Shown here piece by piece: positions 1-12,900 of a stretch of DNA of 64,000 bases. The stretch covers positions 6,324,001 through 6,388,000 of the forward strand of contig NC_135073.1 in NCBI RefSeq assembly GCF_051401765.1, read 5' to 3'. How positions within the stretch are numbered: position 1 is the first letter of the stretch; every line of letters begins with the position of its first letter. Under the pieces are notes generated by a model that saw only the letters and a list, made by a program, of their open reading frames with translations, did no database searches and was not told where the DNA came from. The translations under genes were made by a program, and so were the position numbers. This stretch comes from Calliopsis andreniformis. Its lineage: Eukaryota > Arthropoda > Insecta > Hymenoptera > Andrenidae.

Positions 1-231
1 TACACATCATGCTGCATTCAAACAATAATGAAAATGAAACTGAGAGAGAGACAAGAGAAAGAGAGAGGAGGAAAGAAAGAACAATAGTTCAAGTTCACAT
101 TATAAGATCTTCACTTTCACTTTAGCTAGTAGGATCTTCGAATGAAAGTCATCACACTGCAAAGGTAAAGTAGCGACCTCATTACTTTAGTAAGGAAATA
201 CATTTGAGTCTCAGTTTCTTTGATTATTATC

Positions 232-2189
232 ATGGGGTGTTTAGACTGGATTTTACGAATCGCTCTCTCGCATTCACTCTTCATCGCATATATTCGATCT
301 GAAATTTCCGTAAGTAATTAAAGGTATTCAACTATATATTAAATTTACTTACATAAAACACACTAATCTATTTTGCGGAATATTTTCATTTTTTTTTCTT
401 TTGTAAAAAATTGATATAAAAATTCTACAATACCTTAGCTTCTTTGAAAAAATATGTAAAATTCGATATAAATGAAAGTTTTAAATACAAATTTTAATGA
501 ATAAGTACAATTAAAAAAGTTAGATATTTTTCTAATGTAACAAATAATTTTTTCGTCTATTCTTTAGTGACTTATTTGTTAACACTTTTTTCAAAATTTA
601 TTCACTTATTAGTCAGTGGGAGAGAATACTATAAATTCTTTGAATTTTTAATATTATGAAACATTGGATTTTTAAATAAGTTTATTTATAATCGATTAAT
701 ATTAAAAAATTTTGAGAAGAGTGTACTTATTCGAAATTGTAGATTTAATAAAAAATAGAATAGAATATTTAAAATGGAATTTTCATATTAAAAAATTCTA
801 AAACTTACATTCAATAAACGTTTTAATATGAATATAATGATAAAAATTAAAATATAAATTCATATAATACTATATTAAGTAACTTTAAGAGTTCTATATT
901 AAGTAACTTAATATAGAATAATACTTAACTTAATAACTATATTAAGTAACTTTAAGAATATCAATTATATTAACAAAACATCAAATACTGTAATTTTAAG
1001 TAAAAATTTGATTATATGTAAGTATGTATTCCAGAATATTGGAATTCCTACAAAAACAAATTTTTCATGTTTGGATAAAACTGCTGGATTTTATGCTGAT
1101 GTTGATGCCAGTTGTAAAATGTATCACACTTGTGATGAATATGGAAACAAATTTACATATCATTGTCCCGAAGAAACTGCTTTTCGACAAGATGCTTTGA
1201 TATGTGATCATGCTCATCTTGTTAATTGTGAAGGATTTAGTACAAAAGACAACAAAAAGTATAATGATTCTTCTCACATAAGAGAGCCAGTGGATAATAT
1301 TCAGAGTCAATTTCTTCATCAACGTCTACAACTAGCACAGCCGATAAAGACAAGTAATAATGTACAACATGGACTTGCATTTAGTTCAAGACATTTCCTT
1401 AAGACTTTTAATGAGACGGAAGCATCTAAAAATAAGATAACAAAGTTTTTGCAACCACCATTATATGAATTTAATTCTACAACACCAGCTTCTGTTAATT
1501 ATTTTGCAAATATAAAAACAAGTTATACTCCTTTCATAAATCAAAATCAGAGTGGTATAAGGAAAAATGGAACTTCTTTTGTTCAGAATCAAAACTCTAA
1601 CAATAAGGATAAATTTAATGAAAGGGAAGAAACTAATCAAAAGGATTCTTTAGATCAAAAGACAAATGATGCTTTCAATCATTTTTGGAAATATTCATCA
1701 GACACATTTTCAGACAGCTTGCAGAATCAGCAAGAGAATACAAAGAAAAACCAAACTACAAAAAATTCTAGAGATAATCCAAAGTTATCTTTTACAAATC
1801 ACAGAAATTATCCTTATCTGGAAACTTTGAAATCTATACAGAAAAATACAAAAGCACCTTCAACTAGTACCACTGCAGCAAGTACTATATCCAATACTTT
1901 TTTAACAACTACAGAAATACCCGTGTATGCTTTAACATTGTCTTTGAAACCTTTGTTACCAATTGAATTAGAATATGATCCATATTATCCAAAAGTTTCT
2001 ACGTCAACAGAATCTTACTATACTCCTACTCATAATAGCAAAGCACAATCATACACTAGAGATTTTACACAAACATCACGGTCTAATACTCATTTGAAGC
2101 TTCCCTCAATTTTACCTGATTTAAATTCCTTAGACGACATTGTTGATCGTAGAAAATTATTTTATATCCCACGTATCAAATTTGATTAA
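232..2189 (+). CDS. Secreted chitin-binding type-2 (CPAP1-like) protein, two exons
   Basis: Two exons, 232-309 and 1035-2189, give 410 aa. The donor GTAAGT is at 310 and the acceptor TTCCAG ends at 1034; the join is phase 0. Exon 1 encodes a 26-residue hydrophobic leader (MGCLDWILRIALSHS...), read as a signal peptide. Exon 2 opens with one chitin-binding type-2 (CBM14/peritrophin-A) domain with six cysteines at about residues 38, 53, 59, 70, 83 and 91, including the typical GFYADVDASCKMYHTC core. The remaining ~320 residues are low-complexity, rich in Ser, Thr, Asn and Gln, with a Thr-rich patch near residue 310 and no second domain. A single CBM14 plus a long disordered tail fits cuticular proteins analogous to peritrophins (CPAP1), which bind chitin in cuticle. 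The exact orthologue was not recognised. A start inside exon 2 (1008) is less likely because it lies in the intron and would lose the signal peptide. Confidence 0.85.
869..959. repeat. Short direct and inverted repeat in the CPAP1-like intron
   Basis: The stretch CTATATTAAGTAACTTTAAG occurs at 870-889 and again at 937-956. A third partial copy and its reverse complement (AAGTTACTTAATATAG type) lie between them. This is local AT-rich duplication inside the 725-bp intron; no function is apparent. Confidence 0.7.
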
Positions 2190-2215
2190 TCTGATTGTCT
2201 TATTTGTGTAAATAC

Positions 2216-2221
2216 AATAAA
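2216..2221 (+). terminator. Poly(A) signal of the CPAP1-like gene
   Basis: AATAAA lies 27 bases after the stop codon of the CPAP1-like gene, giving a very short 3' UTR. Confidence 0.65.
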
Positions 2222-3441
2222 GCATATGAATTATTATAATTTGTTTAGTTATTTCTATCAAATTTTTACATGCAATTGCAAATGCAAAAACTAAATGTAT
2301 AATATTATTTACTTTATATGTATAAAACTATACATTAAATAAATAGTCTAGTTTAATGTATAAGTAAATTTTTTGTTCATTTTGAATATTTGAAATTAAA
2401 ATGCAGCTGAAAGTAAATATTTATTAATTTAGTAAATTTTCATCTAACAATGTTCAATTTAAACAATGTATAAAACATTTACATTGAAACAATGCAATTG
2501 TTTAAGTAAAATAAATAATTTTATAAGTATGTACAATTATTGATTTACAATGTTTCTATGAAAATAAAAATTTATTTAAATGTTAAGCAAAATTTAAGAA
2601 ATTTAAAAGTTAAAAATGTTTGAAGGCATTAATATACGTGTTTTTACTTTCGACTGCATCATAAACTTGCGCCCATTTTCAAATTCACTGATTCTTTAGA
2701 GGTAAATATAGGCCAATTGCATTCAAGATAGTAAAGGAGATAGAAAATTAAAGCATCTTTATAAATGCAGTATTTAAAATAGAATATCACTTTTTAAAGT
2801 TATTGCATAAAGGAATTGAGATTGTAACTACATGATTTTATATTAATGCTGTAATTGTTATGTATATTATCTCTGTTACTTAAATGCTTACAAAACGTTT
2901 TTCTACGTTGCATGCTATGCATTTAATTATTATTTAGCATTTGTTCTATTTGAAATGAAAATTTTCACATTGCAATAGTTCGAATGGAAGTCGTCTCGAT
3001 GTGTACACGCGCCCTAACAGTAAGTGCAATTGTGCAAGTTACTGCATGATCTAATTGCGTGTAAACAGTGACACAAAGTCTGTATGTATACCTAGTAACC
3101 TATATTACGTTGGTCAATTTGAAAGTATCTTATAGTTATATTTTCAAAACTGTAACAAATCACTAAGTTTTTTAGGTATATGCCTTTATCAGTTTGAATA
3201 TACTTGATATAAAAACACATTTAAATTAAAAGTAAAACGATTTATGATAACATTAATTCATAAAACGTGAAGAATTTATAAATTTTTACAGAGACATTTC
3301 GTGTGAGTAGCTTTTGTATAGAGTTTCTTTTGAGGTGTTATACGCACTTGTCAAAATTTATTGTTGATGTATAACAACAAACGAAAAATAATGATAAAAT
3401 GAAGAATATTAAAAACTATTTCGATAGTTAAAGTATTAAAA
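2222..3441. other. Intergenic, CPAP1-like gene to ecd
   Basis: AT-rich, about 1.2 kb, with no supportable open frame. It must hold the ecd promoter and 5' UTR. I saw no convincing TATA box and could not place the start site. Confidence 0.6.
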
Positions 3442-5632
3442 ATGTTTAGCGCTAAAGCTATGGCGGAAACAAAGGCGTCTAAAATAAGAGAAGATGATGT
3501 GCTTGAATGTTTTCTTTACCCAAAAATTTGTTACACAAATCCTCCAGAGGATGTAACAGAAGAAGCACTTTTAGAAGAAATAGCAAAGTTCAATGAACAT
3601 ATCGCACAGTATGTGAAAGATTATATCTGGCACAGTGATTCTCTGATTTTCCGTCCCAGAACGAAGCAAGCATTATTGTTAGAAAAAGTTATTGAAAATT
3701 CAATGACTGTAGAAGGTAAAATATTCGTTTTACTTCTAAATAGTTATAGGAATGACAATTCTATGTTAACTCTTATGTTCTTTTGTAGAATGTGATATAT
3801 TACCTCATATATACATATCTTTCCGCTTTGATGAAGATATAAGCGATGAATGGTTCACAGTGTTTTTAATATTTACGCTTACACAGACTTTTGATGGCTT
3901 AATTGCTAAGTTAATAGATTCTGATGGGGAGTTTCTCTTAATCGAAGCAGCTAATGTTTTGCCTTCATGGGCTAATCCCGAAATATGTGAAAATCGTGTA
4001 TATGTTTATAATGGAGAGTTACATATTGTTCGTGAAAAATATAAAACGTTACATGATTTATTAAATAACGTTTACCAAAGTTCATATCTTTCTAAAGCTT
4101 CTGACAAAGTACAAGATGCATTAAAAAAACGAATTAGTATTTACCCTAATGAAATTAAAAAAAGACATCATAAAGCTAGAGTCTTTTTACCTGAGAAAGC
4201 AGTTTTAATACTTCGTCAAGATCCAAGACTTATTGCACCAGCTATTAGGACTATTTGTCATTCTGATCCGCTTGAGAGAAAAGTAAAAATCCAAATGTTA
4301 TTTCCTAGACTAATACACAATAAAAATTTAATTCGATTTTATAATTTTCTTTTATGCTACAGGTTTGTCGTGCTATGAGGTATTTCCCTCCTGAACAACG
4401 AGTTATGGTTAACGTAAAAATGACTAAGTGTTTGTATGCAATGGCAATTCATTGTCGGTACACAGGAGATCCCAGAACAGGCTGGAACATACCACCAGTA
4501 ACGTGTCCAAAGTATAATGCTCATATACTTGGTGTTAAAATAGCATGTGGTTTAGAGATGTTAGTTGCTCATGCAAATGAAGAACGTAGAAAAAGAGTGA
4601 AAGTAACAGCTAATGATCCTGAGAAATTAAAATCAAATGAACATGCACTTAATGCATACGTAGCACGTTTAGAAACTAGTGGCTACTTTAGAAATCTCAT
4701 AAAAGGCAGTCAAGAATATGAAAAGCTTTTAAATGCAGCAAAAGATTATTATTTGAAACATTTAAATTTGTTTAATTCTGCAAGTGTTGTTAAAAGTGAT
4801 GCAGAAAAAGTCTTAGAAGCGTGGGAAAACATACAGTCTAATGATATTGAACTGCATGGTAATTTCATTAAAAATCATTTTTCGTAAAATTTTGTATTAA
4901 CATTTGTATTGTTTTGTATTGTTATATCTTGTATTCTGTATATAGCGCAAGATGAAGCTACATTAAGTCCCGCAGATAGTGATAGTTGGTTAAATGTAGA
5001 TCCAGTACAGTTAGAAGCGTTTTTAAACGAACAGTGGGGAAATGTTAAAAATAAAAAACATGGACAAGAATCATTGAGTCTTAGAGAGAAAGTACAATCA
5101 TTCTTCAATCAAACTAGTGATATTGATGGTGTACAATTTTTAGAGTATGTTATTTCTATTTTAATGGTGATAAAATTATCTACAGCGTAAGTTACATGTT
5201 ATTTCTCTTTCCAGAGAACATTCCATGGAAGCTGATATGATGCATGATTCAGAAGATAATGGAAAAATTGAATTTGATACAGATTTGTTTGACAGTACAT
5301 TACGAGGTATACTAGACTTAGTTGTACCAGGAAGTGAAGGAGAATTTGAAGGAAGTTCAGAAGGCTCTTTGGGTGAAGATGATGAAGATAAAGCTGGTGA
5401 AATGGATAAGTATATGCGATTATTAAATTCAGATTTACAATCTCAAATGGTAAAAAGTGAAAGTGATATGAATAAAAGCTCTGACACAATAGAAGAAAAT
5501 TTGATGCAAAGTATCAAAGAAGAGGCAGGTGGTTCAGGTCCAGCTGGAAATATTATAGGTGGACCCGCACGACGTTTTATGCACTTGCAATTACAGTCAC
5601 CCACCACTGTACCTCCAGATTTACAAAGTTAA
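3442..5632 (+). CDS. ecd: Ecdysoneless (Ecd/SGT1 family) protein, five exons
   Basis: Exons 3442-3715, 3789-4282, 4363-4858, 4946-5144 and 5215-5632 join in frame (phases 1, 0, 1, 2) to 626 aa, close to human ECD (about 644). Introns are tiny (70-87 bp). Family blocks seen in order are the N-terminal segment with a YIW motif, DEWFTV, DSDGEFLLIEAA, a basic KRRHHKARVFLP-type stretch, FPPEQRVMVNVKMTKCLYA, and the conserved SWLNVDPVQLEAFL segment. The C-terminus is acidic (GEDDEDKAGEMDKY). In flies Ecd is needed for ecdysone synthesis and cell survival; in animals generally it links the R2TP chaperone to the U5 snRNP protein PRPF8 and acts in cytoplasm and nucleus. The ATG at 3442 is the first in frame after upstream stops; a second Met is six codons later. 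No frameshift or missing block was seen. Confidence 0.96.
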
Positions 5633-5851
5633 TGATATCAACTTTATACAGTAATTTTCGCTAAACTATATCAACTACTAATACGTTGGAACTTGTTGAT
5701 CATCTTATGCAAGCAAATAAAACTATGGCTGTTTATGATTTTGGAAAAAAAAATGATTTAATATCAATAGCATCTTTATTACGCACAAGACAAACATCTC
5801 ATATCTGTGTATACATAGCATTACTAAATGACATTAATTGTTGAAAGGAAT

Positions 5852-5857
5852 AATAAA
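5852..5857 (+). terminator. Poly(A) signal of ecd
   Basis: AATAAA about 220 bases downstream of the ecd stop, just before the facing 3' end of the TUG gene. Confidence 0.55.
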
Positions 5858-6111
5858 TTACTAATTTAAATCTTTATAAGCAGTTGAGCAACATTTTATT
5901 AGTCACAGCATGATTTATATTATTTTTAAAAAATAAAAACTATAAAAATGATTATAGTACTTTTTAATTGTATATAAAATTTAATTTTTTCTATGTTTTT
6001 CATAAAAGTATACTTAACGTTGGATATAACAATAATATATAAATGCATATACTTATGTATATGTATGTATATATATAAATTAATAAATTATACTTACAGA
6101 GGTTATTTAAA

Positions 6112-6117
6112 TTTATT
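6112..6117 (-). terminator. Poly(A) signal of the TUG gene
   Basis: TTTATT on the plus strand (AATAAA on minus), 18 bases past the TUG stop codon. The ecd and TUG signals face each other about 255 bp apart, so the two 3' UTRs need not overlap. Confidence 0.5.
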
Positions 6118-6134
6118 AACAATAACAAAATAAA

Positions 6135-8290
6135 TTATTTGGATGTTGGATTAAACCATTTTGGTATTTTGTTATTCTTATTTAATGTTTCATTGGATTT
6201 ACTATTTAGAGTATCAGAATTTTTTACAGTTTCGTCAATTTCATTTTCTTGGTTCACCCTTGACATTCTAGAAAGATTAATAGAATCGATTAAATGACAG
6301 TTAAGATAATAACTTATGACGTTGTTAAGAACCAACCTGATTCTAGTGGCTAACCTTCCAACTTGTTCAGGATTTGCTGCTCTTTCTTTTATATCTGATC
6401 TAAGAGCTGATGGTCCAGAATAATAGACAATGGTAGATGGAACTAAGTTTTCATCAACCAAATAGGCATCAGGAGACAAAATATGTTTTGGTGGAGTAGT
6501 AACTATCATGTAATAAAAATATATAATGTTTATTAAGAATAATTTATAATCTGAATTTAATAATGCAGAATTTATGAGAGAAAAATAGGAGTATAGAAAG
6601 TGTATAATATGATAGAAAGATTTAAATGAACAAAAATTTGAGTACAGTAGTATATAAAAAAGAAGATTCCTATTAAAAAAATATTTCTTTAACTCTTAAT
6701 TTACATATTCTCAACAATTTGTGTCTTTAAACATTCTCGAACATTGACTATACTTACAAATTTCGAAATCACTATCTGAGTCAATCAAATAATTTTTCAC
6801 AAAATCTTTGATTGTTTGTACTTTTTCCAATGGCCGAAATACACCTTGAAGAACAAATTGATCTGGAAATTGTATACGGATTACTGTGTGTTGATATTTA
6901 TTTAATTGACTCAATGTTTGTTTTTCATGGTTTAATTGTCGTTGAACAGTTGTTAAAAGAGGAGCGTCTTCTAATTCTTCTCTACGACGTTTAGCATCTC
7001 TTAATAGTACTTTTGCATCATTCACTGTTAAATCATAAAAATCATTTGGCAATTCATCTTTGGATAACACTTCAATTGCAGCTTGATTAAATACTAGAGC
7101 ATTTCTCTCGCCTAGCTACAATAAAAAAATATAAATGATATACACAGATTCTAACATTTGTACCTCATATATGCACTATGCTTTTATTAATTCATTATTA
7201 TTTAAGTAAATCTTACAAATTTTATATCACTTATGTCCATCAATTCATTTTCGACGAGGGACTGTGTTTGTGGTTTAGTGTAAGAATTATTTTTACTAGT
7301 TGATGGCATTGCATAGTCGTTTTCTGTAGTAAGAATATCTTTTTCTTTATCTTTCTGTGTCATTCCTTCTTCCTCTGTTTCTGTAGCCTGAGAACTATCT
7401 TGTAACTTTTCAAAGTTTGGTTTTATTTTTTTAATCACAGAATCTATCTTATTCAAATCTTTGTTTGAAAATTTTTTGTCATCATTTTCATTACTTGTAT
7501 TGGGGCTTTCTCTAGGTTTCAGTGGTTGTGAAACATGTTTCTGTATGTTCATCTGTTGAGGGTCCCGATCCATTAAACGTAACATAGCTTTACCATTAAT
7601 AAGTCCTAGCGACTTTAAAGTTGTGTTCTCTAGTGCTTCTGTTCCATGAACCTATAAATTAAGTATTAAAGCAAGATAGAGCTTGTCTATTTAAGATTTA
7701 AAAAAAATTACATTTGTAACGTTTTATACCTCACGATGCATATAAGTTAAAACAGTCCTCTCAAGATTTTGATCTGGGCACATCTTTTGTACAACTTCAG
7801 CTAATGTTACTTCAGGTGTATATTCACCCATTAATCGTTGTCCATTTTCTAATTGAATACCTATTACAATGTTAGACTTAGAACGTGCTTTTGTACAAGG
7901 GACCATTTCTAGTTGTGCATTATTTGGTAACCCTGTAAACCTCAATATTGCATTAGGATCCAATACTCTGTTGTAGTGTCTAAAAGATATAAGATTTAAT
8001 TAAAATAAGCTTTAGATTTGTGTTTCATGCTAATTTTATTGTACGATAGTATTTACTTGAGATCATAATCATCTGAGTTATATCCCTGTTTTTTACAAAC
8101 TTCTTCCAAAACCTATAGGAAAAGTTTTTGGTTTATTATTAGATAAATAACAACACCTTATAATTTTAAATGCATTTAATTCAGTATTGTATTTATAACT
8201 TACTTGGAGTATTGTAGTATTTGGCGTAACTTTAACATTTTGTCTACGACCATTGGGTGCAAGCACAATGACAGTTTTATTTGTAGCCAT
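6135..8290 (-). CDS. Aspscr1: TUG/ASPSCR1 (UBX-domain tether) protein, seven exons
   Basis: Exons in transcript order are 8204-8290, 8057-8112, 7730-7979, 7217-7651, 6758-7115, 6337-6502 and 6135-6267, joining in frame to 494 aa (human about 553). The N-terminus (VIVLAPNGRRQNVKVTPNTT) is the TUG ubiquitin-like domain, about residues 5-75. A second ubiquitin-like region follows (IVIGIQLENGQRLMGEYTP). Residues around 180-275 are polar and disordered. A basic helix (VLLRDAKRRREELEDAPLLT) precedes the UBX domain, about 350-430 (VIRIQFPDQFVLQGVFRPLE ... FTTPPKHIL). The chain ends IPKWFNPTSK, like the IPKW/VPKW end of mammalian TUG. Known TUG proteins hold GLUT4-type vesicles at the Golgi and bind p97/VCP. 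The last intron (6268-6336) is 69 nt with no in-frame stop. I call it an intron because removing it restores LATRIRMSR, which aligns with human TUG. Confidence 0.95.
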
Positions 8291-9249
8291 AATGAACTTT
8301 CAGTTTCAAAAAATAAGTAGTATTTAAAAATATGTTATGTATGAGAGCGTACGTATGTATGTATGTTGTAGCAAAACTGTGAGATTGGTGGATGCATACA
8401 CGTTTGCTAATTGTTAGTACAAATATGCACACTTTAAATTAACGACACCTTCATTAGTTACGTATACTGTCGACAAAAATATACAATCAAAAACAGTTTT
8501 CCAATTTTTAATAGTAACGATTTGATTGGGTGTTTAAAGATAAATGACGCATTACATCGATTGACTTAACCTCGAGATTAAAGTAAAAGGTTCTTAATAT
8601 GAATTAAGCTTAATGTATGTTATGAATAAATTGAAAATAAAAATATTTCGTACGTAAGTGTATTTAACCCTCATCAAATGTATAAACTTTTATAAAATTG
8701 TATATCCATTAATGTATCAGTGTGCATAAGCATGACGAGCGTTTACTACACACTGGGATGGATAAATTTAGCATACAAAGTTAAAGTGTTTGAGGCAATT
8801 AAAGTAATAAAAAAACTTTTTCAAATTTGAAATGGTTTAATAAGAATCATATTTGTTATATTAAATTACATTATTTATTTTATTAAAATCCAAAGAAGAT
8901 AAAAGAACAAACTGAAAGGTATTGTTACAGCAAAAGTACTACACAGAATGCATTCTGAAATTAGCTAAAATTGCTAACACTGCTGAAGTTGAACATTCGA
9001 ATATTTACTTGTTCCGAAATTACATTCTGTGGTACATTACACGGAATATTTGCTGATTTTTCTAATTTGAATTCATATTAAATAAACATGGGCAATTAAT
9101 TGGCACGAGTAGAAACCTAATATCTTACAAATAATGTCGCTATTTAAAACCTGAAGTGTTAATTTTTAATTGTACATAATTGTTTCCATCATTATATTGT
9201 GTGCATTTTCCCGCCATTATTACTGATTTCGGCCGCCATATTAATTCGA

Positions 9250-9356
9250 ATGGTGCGCGGTGTCATTCCATTCGAGAACGCCTTGGAAGTCGGACGTTAT
9301 ATCTCTCGTCAAGCTAAACTAATCCTTTTTTTAGCAGTTCCTCATTATTTATCAAG
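9250..9356 (+). other. Possible orphan coding exon
   Basis: An ATG at 9250 opens a 35-codon frame beginning MVRGVIPFENALEVG and ending at a good donor (ATCAAG followed by GTACGT at 9357). The stretch is richer in C and G than its surroundings. No domain or family was recognised and no matching second exon was found, so it may be non-coding. It lies about 0.96 kb upstream of the TUG start, on the opposite strand. Confidence 0.2.
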
Positions 9357-9925
9357 GTACGTGCTTTTAACTCTAATATACCATCACATATTTAATAAAA
9401 AATTTACTCTAATTTTAATCATTTCAATGAATAATATTTGTTTGAAGAATTTGTACCCTACGTTTCTTAATCAAACAGTCAATCAAAAAGTATTTTATTT
9501 TCTAAGAAAAATGTACTTCTGATTTGATCAATAGGATGTTTTATTCTTAATAATTTATTTATGTTAATGTTAATGTTAATATAATTAATAATATTAATAT
9601 GTACAGTCCATTTTTTAAAATTCCGTATTTCTGTATATTACCATTGACAAATTGTCATTGATAGATCTCTGGTCAAGTAGTGGCGCCAGAATTCAAATAA
9701 CGCTTTTGCATTATTGTATAAATTAATAATTTTTTCTAACTTAGGATGCGTTTTGTAAAGAAAAATTACATTTTTATTACTTTTGTAGTAGAATATTGTT
9801 AATATTAAATACATTTTATTAATTTCTATTGTATTTTCTTGTGAAGTGTAGTAGCTGAATGGTAGAAGATTCAAAGTAAGTGAGATTTAATTCTCGAACG
9901 ATATTCTTCGCATTCTCGAAGTTGC

Positions 9926-9978
9926 GCGCGCAGCGTATTTCAAACAGGGGACGTCAGAGTGTACAGTTTACTGCAAAG
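9926..9978 (+). other. Possible 5' non-coding exon with strong donor
   Basis: A CpG-rich patch (GTTGCGCGCGCAGCG) followed by a near-perfect donor, CTGCAAAG then GTAAGT at 9979, resembles an untranslated first exon. There is no open frame to follow and no acceptor or partner exon was recognised; the 5' edge is a guess. Confidence 0.22.
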
Positions 9979-12900
9979 GTAAGTTTTTGCAATATTTTTT
10001 AGTATTATCGCAGTATTTAATTAATATTTATACAATTTCATAATATATTATCGTATTGTTGAGCAGTAAAGTTATGTATATTTTTTTGTATATCTTCAAA
10101 TTTTTGAAAATATTGATTTGTGGTTTGCAACTGCTAAAAATGAAAATGTCGAAAGTGCTGCGTAATAAATTAGAAATAAACTACTTCCATTATTCTCGAA
10201 TCATTTTTATGATTTTATTATCTTAATTTCTGATGGGGTTTATAAGAGGGTCATAAAAAGCAGAAAAAGAAAACCACGTGAGATAGACTGCTCTGACGAG
10301 GGAGTTTTACGAAATGTGCACCGAGTTTTTTTGTCCACTTTTTTTATTAGATGTAGGCGAAAACAAACGAAACACTTTGACAAAGTAGGAATAAACACCT
10401 TTATCTCGTTTTCGGAAAATTAATTATTAAAAGTGTAAAAATTTCTATACGGGTGTATTGCATAACAGTATCCACGATTTTTAGTTTCCAGTCACTTAGA
10501 GAAAATTAATATATGAAATTAATTGGTATTTTGTCATCAATAAATTGCAATAATTTATATTTGGGAAATATTTTTATTTAAAAAAACTGGATCAACTTAT
10601 TTTTTTTAAACGAAACCATATGCAGGGTGGGTGGAAAATCGTAATACAATCGGTCAGAGGGTAGTTCTACGTAAAAAAAGTTATGAAAAATATTTGCCTT
10701 TTGTGGCTGCTGATGAGATCTCTTCATAAAATTAATTTTGCTTGGATTCATTTAGCTATGTTAAGTTAATTTAGGTATATTGAGTTAGTTTACGTTAATT
10801 ATTTAAATTATAGTTATAGTATAAGTTAACTTAAGTATATTAAGTTAATTTATATTATTTAAGCTACTCGTCGTAAATACTTAGAAAAAAATCTTTCTAT
10901 CGCCCATGATTTCTAAGAATCTAGGAAACAATAAAAATTACATACACTGAATTAATTTTTCATACAATATTATCTGTTTTTATTATAAGGGTATATTTTC
11001 TATATTTTTTATGACTGACTAGTAGCACCTATGATTTGAAAGGATCAACTTGGAAAAAATACACTTAGTCGTTTTTAATAATCAGTTTTTATTTTATTAT
11101 AATTTCTATCATTGTATCGCGTAGAAAGTATCTTTTATTTTAGATCTCGGAGGAGTACTTTCTCTTTTGAAATGTTTCATACAAATTGTTAGATTTTCAC
11201 GAATGAAAATAGTCTGTGTTGCAATTATAACGGTTGCTAAATATTCTAAACTGTTATTAATTTGTCAATAAGATACAAATCTTACATTTTAATACATTGT
11301 ATGTATTTATAGATTTTCAAACACTCGTACTTGTGGCAAGCTCTTGCCCACTCTTTCTATTACTTGGTTTCGCAATATTATTAAAACTATTCATCATTCA
11401 TATTACATAGGGTATTCAACATTTTTACGCCAGAGATGCGTAAATTTGTTAACAAATTAATATAGTAGGTGTCGTTGTACTAAGCAACAACCTTTTTAGA
11501 TTCCATTGTTTTTCATATACAGTACATTATATTTAACTCTCTCATATCAATATTAATTTGTTGATAATATCGAACTCGAATATAAACTCGTAAACTTTAA
11601 TATGAAAGAGTTATTACAGTACCATATCACTTACAAACATTTTCGCATAATGTTACACGTATATGTAATGTAAATTATATATTATTGTTTAATACTCTGT
11701 ATAAAATTATACACGAAATGTTTCTGTAATGTTAAACTTTCTTGAAGTCATTAAATTTCATTATGCCCACATTATTGGGAATGGCAAAAACTCTTTCGAT
11801 CAACGCATTTTGTCGTGAAACGTATTAAAATATGTTCGATTTTTATATATTAAAAAATTATTATAAATGGAACATTTCAAATCGAATAGTATTTAACAGA
11901 TAAGTACACTTTTTACAATCTTCTCTGTGAACTGTACTTTTTAATTTTAGTTTCATGGAATGTTACACTTTTTATATTTACAAATATTTTATCTCTTTAC
12001 ATTTTTGCATTTAGTGTTCATAGCTTATTATTTACATGGTCTTTATGATATAATCGCGAACCTTCTCATCTCCCATCTTTTCGCGATGGAATGTTAAAAT
12101 TTCTTATACGCCACAGAATAAGTACAAAAACAAACCAAATCATGAACGTTTCACTGTTTACATAATCATGTAGAAACATAACATTTTTCTAAAATTCGTT
12201 TTTTGAAAACGATCCAATATGAGGCGTTTTTTCTTAATTATTTTTGTTTTAAATAGCCATATTCTTAGATATGATATTGCATATTTGTTTACATTCTAAT
12301 AAAAATAAAATTTTTCTATCTTTACCTATTTTCTATAAAATTTTAAAGTTATTTTCTAAAATCATTATGTTATACAGTTTTCTATATTAAATACAATGTA
12401 ACATACAAATTTTCTATCTTAAATATAAAATAACATAAAAAAAGTTAACAAGTATTTCTTTTATTTATGAAATTATAACACTAATTTATAAATGAAGATA
12501 TTTTTGAAATTCACGCGATAGAAGTAATCAGAAATTATATGTTGCTATAATTTTCAACTTTTCATTCTTCCATGGATATAAAGTATAATTTATTTGATTA
12601 TTGCTGGAAAAATTAATGTTTCTATCCATTTTTTAATTAGAAATTTTAATTCATTAATATCATTTCTTACTTTTTGTCATATACTGTTACGTTAGTTTAT
12701 ATACAATTTTTACTTAATCATGCGATAAAAGTGTGATAAAAGTTTGTAAATTCATATTTATAGTTTATTGAACAATTAAAATATCGCGGGAAGCTGAAAA
12801 ATTGATTTAATTTCTTCACATAATTTCCGTGTAATGCAACGTACTCAAAAGGTTTAAAAAATATTTCAGATTTAGTTTCTTCAATACATAAATATTTCAA

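Noticed and set aside
1065..1322. Minus-strand open frame over the CPAP1-like exon
   Set aside because: Antisense shadow of a clear chitin-binding domain; no start context or splice sites of its own.
8936..9027. Inverted arms CACAGAATG / CATTCTGTG about 90 bp apart
   Set aside because: Arms are only about 13 bp and imperfect; too weak to call an element.
9849..9905. tRNA-like A-box (TAGCTGAATGG)
   Set aside because: No B-box at the right distance and the flanks do not form a cloverleaf.
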